This document shows, in pieces, positions 43,391 through 52,060 of a DNA stretch of 64,000 bases. Positions within the stretch are counted from its first letter, which is position 1, and each line of letters opens with the position of its first letter. The translations under genes were made by a program, and so were the position numbers. The stretch spans positions 744,001-808,000 of the forward strand of contig JASJZH010000003.1 in assembly GCA_037178975.1 (NCBI GenBank). Direction: 5' to 3'. The DNA is from Oscheius tipulae. Taxonomy: Eukaryota; Nematoda; Chromadorea; Rhabditida; Rhabditidae. The notes under the pieces were generated by a model that saw only the letters and a list, made by a program, of their open reading frames with translations, ran no database searches and was not told the origin of the DNA.

Positions 43391-44221
43391 TCAGAAGGTC
43401 GAGTGACGAGGCTCGAGTGGACAGACGAAATTGGAATCCGGGTTGAAGACACTGTCGAAATCGTCGTTTTCTCCGTCGTCGATAAGGAGATGATTGTGGT
43501 TGGGAATGTAACTCTCTTCGTCGTGCTTGCGGACAGAAATGGCGCTGCTGCTGCTCAACGAAAAGACGAATTCACGAGACTTGAACCTCTTCTTCTGAAC
43601 GTTGATCCTTTTCCTCTTAAGGTGGGAAAGACGGCGATCCTCGCGCAGCTGCATCTTCTCGACTCTCTCTTTCTGGTCTTTGCTGGAAATGAGGCGAGTC
43701 AGTCTCTGAATCAAATAACTCACTCTTTCTTAGTCTTCAAGCGCTCATCCAGTTCTTTGTCCAAGCCGATGAGATCCGATTTGAAGGAGGTCTTCCTCTT
43801 TCGCGTGCGCTTGGTCGGGGGCACCTTGGGAACATTCAGGTAAAAGTCGATCTGGCTCTGCTGCGAACCCGGTTCTGGGAACGGGTAGCCGATCTGCCAG
43901 GGGTGCTGCTGCTGATCCGTCGGTCCGGTCTGTGACACATAGAGACTTTCCTGGGATCCGGACTCCAGTTTCGGCTGCTGCAGCTGCGGGTAGAGTTGCT
44001 GAGAGGCCTGAGACGAGAAATCTCCGCTGGGATGGCCCTGAGGGAATGAAAGCGTAGAGTTGGACGGGCTGACATAAGTCTTACGGATGTAGGCCTGGGT
44101 GGAGAGCAAAGTCTGCACGTATCTGGAATCAGATATTGAAGTACTGAAGTTGGGAGTCCTACTCGGAATAGCTCCTGGCCATGTTGATCGATGGATTAAC
44201 TTCAAAGACTAGCTGGTTCAT
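43391..44221 (-). CDS. Charged, probably nuclear protein, 249 aa
   Basis: Function unknown. Exons 44221-44163, 44122-43724, 43682-43391 in consistent phase. The N-terminal half is Gln/Ser/Pro-rich and disordered-looking (SSQASQQLYPQLQQPKLESG). The middle is strongly basic (KRTRKRKTSF; RRLSHLKRKRINVQKKRF), with a long charged helix between (LDKELDERLKTKKDKDQKER). The C-terminus is acidic (DDGENDDFDSVF). The layout resembles a transcriptional regulator with a basic helical DNA- or RNA-binding segment, but no bZIP signature or other named domain is visible. ATG one base after CTGTTAG. Confidence 0.75.
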
Positions 44222-45551
44222 TCTAACAGGAAGACGAGGTTAGTCTTGGAAATCAGTGGACTGAGACAGCGAAACAGAGACAGAGAGGCAAAGAGACGAG
44301 GAGACAGACGGAACTCACCTAGATTCGAAACGATCCTATAGAGACTGCTGAGCTAATTGAAAGGCTACAAGCTAATTTTTTTTATCCCCTAAAGAATTCA
44401 GAAAACTAAGTGCTATCCATTCAAAAGCTAAAATTTGTTGCCAGTATTCTATTGGAATTGAAGAAGCGACAGTATTGTAATTAAGACAAAGTGTAAGAAG
44501 AGCTACCGTTTATTAAATAGTTCCAATGGGTTCTTTCCATTAGCGTCCAGATTTTTGAGACTACATGACCCACCTAGACTACCGTGTCTCGATAGAAGTA
44601 CCATCTGAGCTGTCTAGTAATGGTCTCTGTAGTTTCTCCCAAACTCTCGATTGTCTCTCTTTATATTCTCCTTGACTCACTCAGAAGTCTCATATTCTGT
44701 CGACAGTCTACGACTATTCTATAGAGACTGAGACAGTAGTTCCGAGATCGTTGTCTCTTTTGAACCCTGACTGACTACTATGTTTTTCGTCCTCTCTCTA
44801 GTCCTGACTCTTGACTAGCATTCATCTTTGAACTGTAGGACACTGTCAAGGAGGGTGAGTCAGATTAAGACTACCAAAGATTCAAGCTGAGAAACAGGAC
44901 GAGTGACCAGACATAGAGACCAGAAACTTCGCTCTTAACTGTCTGTCTGACCTTGGTCTCTTTACCCTCTGTTATACTGTTGAGTGTCTTGCAAAATTTT
45001 CTATTATTTGTGAGTCACAATACATCACAACTCACATGTTCTATTGACAGTCCATGACTACTGTATAGAAACAGAGACATTAGTTCTGTGGTTTGTTTCT
45101 TTAGAATTTGCACTGATTGCTCTGTTTCTCATCCTCTGTCTATCCCTGTCTCTCGTCTAGTACTCTGTTCTGAACTGTAGGCTACTGTCAAGGATGATGT
45201 GTCAGAGGAGTAAGGAAGGTCAAGGAGAATGTGTTAAAACTGTACAGGACTACAAAATAGAGACAGAGCAGCAGGACAAGCCACCAGACCCCTTTGTTTC
45301 TGTCCGGGTCTAGTGTCTAGAAACTTCGTCAAAAAAGTTTATTTTTCCCGTCTCTCTCTCTTCCCTCTAGGTCGTATTCTTGCTGCCCTTTTCAGCACTG
45401 GACAGACGGACAGACCTGACAGTCTCGTTCGACTTGAAGTCATAGCCGGCAGCCAGAAACCTCGAGTTGAATCTGCGCCCTTCGGTCAGCCTTCGCGTCA
45501 GATTGTCTGATTGTCCGATTGTCCGCCGTCAGATTGTCGGCAAAGGCGTTC
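44222..45551. other. Intergenic stretch with diverged tandem duplication
   Basis: 44686-44872 and 45037-45212 are diverged direct copies (TCTGTCGACAGTC / TCTATTGACAGTC; GAACTGTAGGACACTGTCAA / GAACTGTAGGCTACTGTCAA). Near 45495-45540 a short GATTGTC(C/T)G repeat occurs. No gene. Confidence 0.6.
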
Positions 45552-46011
45552 TCAGCAATCCACTTCCTTGTGCCACCCCTTCCAATACTCGGCGAGGATA
45601 TCTTCGGGATCCAGGCCGAACTGAGAGGCGATGACAGCCACATGGAGCGGCAGCCATTGGGTAGAAGCTGTCTGAGAAAAAAGCTTCTCCAGCGTCTTGG
45701 TCGTCTCGTCGATTTCATTGGTGAGGATTCGGATGGTGGAGACGAGGACCTTGGCCAATATGAGGGCAGCCACGAGGGAGACCAGTTGGAAGATGAGCAG
45801 CAGGTAGCCTGCAATATCGGTATGGACTTCCTGAAAGGAATAGGGTGAGTGGAAGAGAAAAAGGGATACATAGAGACAGACAGAGGCAGAGACAGGGAGG
45901 CATAAAGACAAAGAGAGGATGAGACTGAGAAACACTGGACCGTGACAAACAGGATAGGAGAAAGACATGGACAGAGACAAGCAGGGTAGAACAATGAAAG
46001 CTACTAACCAT
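45552..46011 (-). CDS. Single-pass membrane protein, 93 aa
   Basis: Function unknown. Exon 2 (45830-45552) encodes EVHTDIAGYLLLIFQLVSLV, a continuing hydrophobic helix, then TNEIDETTKTLEKLFSQTAS and a conserved-looking tail LDPEDILAEYWKGWHKEVDC. The initiator is an ATG at 46011 spliced in phase 0 after only three coding bases (ATG|GTTAGT); the intron (46008-45831) is mostly a TCTCTGTC array. Small size and topology would suit a mitochondrial or ER membrane subunit, without proof. Confidence 0.6.
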
Positions 46012-46396
46012 TTTGGATGACGGAGGGTAGACTGACTAGCGTTGAGGGTCGCGATGGCAAGTCAAGAAAAGAAGGTCTGAGACCTAAAAATGTGTTTAAT
46101 CTGCGATTATCACCGAGAAATAAGGCCGTAAAGTTGCTCTCCCAGATAAAAATATCACTTGACGGCGACAGCCCTCGTCAGCAATTAACTCTGACTTGTC
46201 AAAATTTATAACAACTAGGACAGTAATTAGTTGCTAGCTTTCGACTACTGAACGACTTTCGAACTAACGAGACTTCGAAGTAGGCGACGTCGCAAGAAAC
46301 CCGGACGTCCACAATTGGACGAGGTATATGGAAATTGTGATAAACTATTAGAGGAAAGAGAACAGGCTCACCAATCTGGGTTTTTTGGGGTTGAAG
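46012..46396. other. Spacer next to the retroelement relic
   Basis: Contains a partial foldback-like stretch (46150-46215: ATCACTTGACGG, TTAACTCTGACTTGTC). Otherwise nothing recognised. Confidence 0.45.
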
Positions 46397-47880
46397 CTAG
46401 ATGACATGGTCATCGCCAAGAATCGGCGCGACTGGAGAAGGTTGGGGTCGAATATAGGCTTGAAATGCAGCTGTGCTCTTCCATGTGCCGGTGACCATGA
46501 CTGATGTCGAGTCCCATCCAGTTTCCAGAGCGGTTGAGGCTGCTCCTCCTCGGAACGAGTTCGACGTGTCCTTCTTGCTAGCAAGTCCTGCTTCGGCGAA
46601 AGCTTTCTTCAGATCCGCAACAGCCGTCGAGTACGTAATGGGACGCGGCGTGAGGAAAAACTTAAACAAGAAAAATTCCTTCTTCTTGAAAGTTTCAAGA
46701 ATTCTGTGAGTAGATCATCTTCTTTTGGCGTGACGTCGAAAGGACCCTTGACTCCCTGACCAGCTCGGTCCGTCTTCGAATTTGTGATGTGTACCATCCA
46801 GCGGAGATCTGAGACTACTTCCAGATCCTGTCCTTTGAGAGCAAGCGCTTCGGAGGATCGCAAGGCTGCTTGGTACGTGAGTAGAGCGATTATGGCCGAT
46901 CTTCTCACGGCGAAATCTCCTGACTTTGGTAAGGTTTTCATCAGACGCCCGAAGTCTTCAGGGCACATTTTAGTTCGATGGTGCGTAGGAGCTGCAGGGC
47001 TTTCTGGATCCCCTTCATCTCAGATGGAAGGCATCCCAGATAGAAGTTCTGGGCGGCAACGTGGGTAGCGGGCATCTTGGACTGTTCCAACTTGAACTTC
47101 TCAGCCAGAAAGAGTAGGCGCGTTTTGTCTTGAGAGGCGTATGGACACTTCGACCACCAGAACTTTACTACCTGTAAACTCCTTGATCTTCTGTTGGTAG
47201 CGGAGATTATGGCGGGGGCTCTGCTGTTCTCAATGGCCCTCTTCAGCATCAGATTAGCCCCCAAGAGGCCGGTATCGCAAGAAGACGTCATGTCCTCCAG
47301 AATTCTCCAGCGAGCATCTACAACATGGGTGGGTTGGTGGGTGAGGAAAACGAAAAGCTGGAATGATTTCCGGGAACGAACCGCTGCTGCGGCATCGTCT
47401 ACCGTAGCCCGCTATTCGGGGCGGAACCTCATTCCGCGTCCTGTCCTTTAGCCACCACCCAAAACATCACTTTTCTCTTCTCTCTCTTCGATTATCATCT
47501 CGTTCATTACGAGAAAAACTACGTTTTGGGCTTTGGCAGGAGGACACTTTATTCGGAATACAAAGTCAAAACCGAGGTAAAGATACATGGGCACGTAGTG
47601 GATTGCAAGAGCTCCTAGAGCTGGGCTAATGAGAGAAATCGAAATATTCTGACCCGAATTTCGACTGAGATTGCATGGTTTCGAACAGCTTATGACCGGT
47701 CTCGTACCGAAGGACCTGCTTTACAAAAGGCGCCCATTTGCCGTGATCGTACAGTATCGGCCAGTAGGGCTGCGCTAGCCCAAATTGGACAGCCTAGAAT
47801 TCCTTTGGAGCCGTAGTGGGAAGCAAACTTCAAGACTCTCGCAAGAAGGCCAATCGGCGGCACTAACCAAACCAAGCCGA
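46397..47880 (-). mobile_element. Relic of a tyrosine-recombinase (DIRS/PAT-like) retroelement
   Basis: Two domains in the order of DIRS-group elements, both broken. Upstream (47880-47640) is an RNase H C-terminal region: VPPIGLLARVLKFA, PIW, then after a one-base shift AQPYWPILYDHGKWAPF, the W-x-AQPYWP motif of DIRS-type proteins. Downstream (about 47420-46397) is a tyrosine recombinase: N-terminal core-binding helices, then ALRSSEALAL holding catalytic Arg I, NSKTDRAG with the beta-hairpin Lys, SFRGGAAS with Arg II, GTWKS, and the Tyr in FQAYIRP. The His normally three residues before Arg II is Asn. Frameshifts near 46970 (A-run) and 46700 split the recombinase. No terminal repeats were found and no reverse transcriptase is visible. 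Confidence 0.75.
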
Positions 47881-47965
47881 TGGGTCGGAGACGGAAAGGA
47901 AGCTACATCGTAGAATTAGACATTTTGACGTATGAAAACAGGAAATGCATCAAACTTACGACATT

Positions 47966-47971
47966 TTTATT
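47966..47971 (-). terminator. Poly(A) signal AATAAA
   Basis: TTTATT on the plus strand, 30 nt beyond the stop codon of the exon at 48001-48137. Confidence 0.6.
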
Positions 47972-48000
47972 ACTTTATAGCAATCTCTAACTTATTCTAA

Positions 48001-48137
48001 TTAGAAAACGTCTCCGGCACAACCAGGTCTCACTGTTCTGATCTCGTCGGCTCTGAAGGCATTGTCTACGCTGTCAAATTCTCTCACCATTCCGGTCGTG
48101 ATATCCTCAGTGTTGCAAAAAAGGCCGCGTATGGTCT
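48001..48137 (-). CDS. Terminal exon of an unidentified gene
   Basis: After TATATCAG the frame reads [20 protein letters not shown], continues [13 protein letters not shown] and ends [12 protein letters not shown], with AATAAA 30 nt on. Two cysteines suggest a secreted or luminal protein. The preceding coding exon was not identified with confidence; an open stretch at 48290-48185 (LVEHLGFRREELC) is a candidate. It could be the true 3' end of the gene at 48397-50547 or a separate remnant. Confidence 0.4.
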
Positions 48138-48396
48138 CTGATATAGACTGATAGACTCTTTAGACTGTTATCTGTTCTGGACTCTCAACAACAAGGTTGG
48201 AGGACAACACTTCGATTCCAACGGCGCACTCAATTTTGGTTGACAAAGTTCTTCGCGTCGAAACCCAAGATGCTCTACGAGGGTGGCATCCGTAAACTAC
48301 AACATAAAAATGATTACAACAAATGAAAAAGTTGTTTGGAAGTCAACAAATTTTTTCATTTGAAAAAGCGATAGGACTTAGTTGCCAACCCAATAT

Positions 48397-50547
48397 TTAT
48401 GGTTTAGAGAAGACGTCAGCGAAGAATGAGTCAGCTTGTGGGAAGGTTGAATTGTAGTCGGCACCGTCTGATGACGTCATGTTTAATTGAACAGCAACTT
48501 CGTCAATATACTGGAGCATTTCTTCACCAAATGTGCTCACAACTTCAAGATTAGCTCTGCAACCCTCTGGGGCTCGCTTGAAGCCGGCCTTATATATTTC
48601 GAATTCTCTTCTTCTTCTTCTTCTTGCATCTTCTTCTTGCTTCTTCTTGCGACGAAAAATCTTTAAAAAAATTTGATCGTAAAGAATTGTGCAATAATAT
48701 TCACTCTCTCAGCAAACGTTAAAAAACAATAAAGCGTAATAGTTCCGCAGGCCCTTAGGAACCTAAGAAGGGCAAATTACGAGGTATGGTGAAGTTGGTT
48801 GAATGTTGCCCCACGTCATTCATACTCGTGAATTTTTGTCGGAAGTCTGCTTCAATTCAGTAATTTTATACGCTGTATTCCAAACACATAGTAAGAAAGT
48901 TGAAATGTCGATGGAAAATGGGGAAAAACGTGATTTGGGGAGTTTTAGCGAGTTCACGCCAAAAATTTTGAACAGAGGGGGTTGCCTGCCGAACTATTAC
49001 CCAAAAGAGGTATGGCAATGGCGGAAGATTATGGTAAGTTTGTCAACTTCTCTCATATCATTTCGGCCAAAATTTGGCTGAAACTTGATGGAGGCTGATG
49101 CCAAACTTTGCAATGTAGGGAGATTTCGGAAGTACTCACCAACCAATGCAATTTGACTAATCCGAGCTTGTTTTCTAGATCGATACCGCACCAGTACCGC
49201 TCATAGCGCAGAATATTCCGGACACCCATCATGGGGTCAGCATAGTAAACCTAAACATATACGTTGTCGTTATGACGCGTTGCTTACGTCGTCCGGAACG
49301 CTGGCGCCGATGCGTCTTAAATCGCAGTAGAGGGCACAGAAGTCGTGAAAGAAGCCATAGTGAGCAACTGAATCTGATTATCCTATCTTTACAATCGGCA
49401 TCTCATTTGTCTGCAGCACATCTCTAAACTAAAGCGCAACGGCGTCTGTTTGTCCGTCCGTGACCACAAAACTTCGCTTTTATCGCAGTGAAGTCGCTGA
49501 GAGCATTTTGTTTGCACCGCGCAGCCGCTGGTGCAAACTGAAGACAAAAAGACGGCTGGTGCCAACTGCAATCTGGGATAACACTGGATAGTTTCAGTAG
49601 CCTTTTCTGTCAAGGGTAATCCTAGATTACAGTTGACAAGTCAAGTCAGGACGGTCAGGAAGTTGCAAAAAAAGCACTGAATCGCTACGGCAGGAGCCTA
49701 AGCGACTGGTTTACTACGGTTGTTTTTACCCAGGCAGGCTTTGGAAGCTTCTCCAGCCAACTTCTGAGTCCATTTTCACCATTCCAGGCGTCTTGAAACG
49801 AGACTTTCTCTTCGTCTGCCACCATGCTTTCCACGCGGTAGTGGAATTCTGTAATCGTTGTAGCAAGCGTTTTACTTTGAGCTTACGATATGGACTAGAT
49901 TTGTTATCTTGCGAGTTTTGAAGCTCGTGTCTTGGCACATCCATATCGAGTGCATTCTGCTTTAAATCTGTGAGGTCTTTTACATGTTTCTGAATACTAG
50001 AAGTGAATCCTGGATCCTAGAAGAAAACTTGTGAGAGAGAGGGAAACCTATTACCTTTTCATCCAAAGCGATAAGGCCTTCGAACTCTTTTGCAGAAATG
50101 GGAAGAAATGCTATATCAGAGAGAGTCGGAGTCCATTTTTCGTCACCTAAATGGCTCACACCAGCTCCGCATGAGAAACTAACGATGCTTCTTCCAACTG
50201 TTAAAGTGAGCTTTGTAGTCTTCTGGATTTTTGGATCGAGCAAGAATGTTAAAATAATCCCAAAACTTGTTGGAAAGAGGTGCGTCCGAGTCTTCAGAAA
50301 GCCCAGGTATAAAAGAACCCGTCGCTTTCAGTTTCATGAAAACGTATGTATCGAACCGTCTAAAAAAGCGCAAGGCTATAAAATGTTCTTAATTACGGCT
50401 TCTTTTTGTCTTGAACTTGAAGTTGCTTCACATTTTCAATTAGCTGATCAAGTTTGTCTTTTCTGGAGTTTATGCCACTAAACAACAAAACAAATATCTA
50501 ATCACTCCAGTCATAACTCACGCTTCCGGTTGTTTTGGCTGACTCAT
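48397..50547 (-). CDS. Orphan gene, eight putative exons, model partly unresolved
   Basis: No family recognised. Exons 50547-50522, 50477-50397, 50359-50184, 50146-50055 and 50016-49730 join cleanly: MSQPKQPEAGINSRKDKLDQ, FWDYFNILARSKNPEDYKAH, DEKWTPTLSDIAFLPISAKE, then a basic stretch KRLLQRLQNSTTAWKAWWQT. The 37-bp intron 50183-50147 is needed to keep frame. Exons 49367-49288 (HYGFFHDFCALYCDLRRIGA) and 49250-49140 (DPMMGVRNILRYERYWCGID) join each other in phase, but the link from exon 5 is out of phase by one base, and a foldback element (49560-49652) lies in that intron. The last exon (48660-48397) has an Arg/Lys-rich start coded by a CTT-type repeat and ends FFADVFSKP. Overall an intracellular, partly basic protein. 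Confidence 0.5.
49560..49652. repeat. Foldback (MITE-like) element copy
   Basis: GTGCCAACTGCAATCTGGGA and TAACACTGGATAG form the left arm; GTAATCCTAGATTACAGTTG and ACAAGTCAAG the right arm, with the spacer AGTAGCCTTTTCTGTCAAG. The preceding 49440-49475 text TTTGTCCGTCCGTGACC echoes the tails in the chemoreceptor intron block. Confidence 0.7.
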
Positions 50548-52060
50548 TCTCACAGCTCAGGAAGGATGAAGTTGTAACTGAAAAACTGTTTTTTGAAAAA
50601 GGAGATGACTGGGGGTAAGGAAAGAATGTGAATGACTGGTGTAGGGGCTATATGCAACACTGATAACATTGCTTGTTTTAGAAGGTGGCTTATACATGGC
50701 TGGTGTTAGGGCTATGTAAACACTGATAACATTGCTTGTATGGAAAACGATAAACGAATAGTGGTAATTTATTGCCGACTGCCTCGTACAATAATCGGTG
50801 AAGAGTAGCTTACATTGAATAGAGCTGGGTGAAGGTCGCCTTGTTAGGGGAAAAGACCGTTGTAAAGGGCCCTACAGGAAATGAAATGGATATTATAGAA
50901 CTAATCAGAAAAGAAAATGAACCGGTAATGATAGCTCTCGCGTTCGTTCTAGAAGGTGGCTTATACATGGCTGGTGTTAGGGCTATACAAACACTGATAG
51001 CACTGGTTGTTCTAGAAGGTGACTTATTTCCCAACAGAAAGGATGGTAAAGCTGCTGATCCTCTCTGTCTCTGTTTCTCCGCCTCTATGTTTCTCTGTTT
51101 TCCTGTCTGCTTGTCTCTCAGAATCCCTGCCTCTCTGTCTGTTTGTTTTTCTTTTCTATGTAGAATAGAGACTGAATCTAGTGTGTGAGGGAAGGAATCA
51201 ATTAGTGATATCAGACAGAATTGTTAAATTATACTACATGTGATAACGTGCGCACCGTGCTGCGGTAGCTCGTAAAAGTTAGTGGATTCATAATGCTAGC
51301 TTCTCACCTTAGTCCACTTCCGTCCCCTCCTGGGACAGCTTCGTACTGGTTTTGTACAGCTAAAGTAAGTAACATTAGAGTGGAGAAGGTCTTGTCCTAG
51401 CTCTTCAGATGCCTTCGCTTCCTTGCGATGATACTTCTTTCCCCATGGTGAGGGACCGCATGTAGCTGAATGGGATACTGTGGTCGAGAAGTACATCATC
51501 GAGAGGGTGGAATAGATAGAAATCCAAAAAAGAGGAAATAATACTGCAGTTTCAGTGGCATTCAACGAGGCTTGTGAGCGTTTTCATATAGCGAAGACCA
51601 CGATTCTTTTCAAACGGTCCGATGCACCATGCTTGGTCGGGTCGGTGGTTCTCGTCCAATAGTGTCTTTCCTCTTTTATTGTCTACAAAACTAAATTTCT
51701 CTTTCTCTCTTTCCACTGCAATGAACAGTTTTCAGATAAATATCTTCATTATTATCATAGTCAAGACCTTCACCGGACTTCGGATGACCCTCATCTGATC
51801 ACAGTAGAGACAAATAAAAGAGTACACGCAAGAGACTAGTCGTATATACAAAGTCTTGAGAGAAGTAGTGTAGGAGGTAGATAACCCGTATTTATGTACA
51901 ACAGAGGCTGAATCATGTGTGAGGGAGGGGATTATGCTTAAAAGATATCAGGAATTGGTACCTAAAGAGATGAGGGGTCTGAACCGGTTCCGACCCGCGG
52001 CTGTTTTACCCGGCTTGACTCTGGAATGAGGTGATATCCAAGGGAGAGTATGAGTCGATG
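50548..52060. other. Spacer with minisatellite-like repeats
   Basis: Units of about 60 bp (TAGAAGGTGGCTTATACATG, GCTGGTGTTAGGGCTAT, ACACTGATAACATTGCTTGT) occur near 50635-50745 and again at 50945-51035. A TCTCTGTC-like array follows at 51060-51165. A plus frame across the second block is open, but repeat-derived and without a clear start or splice context. No gene supported. Confidence 0.5.
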
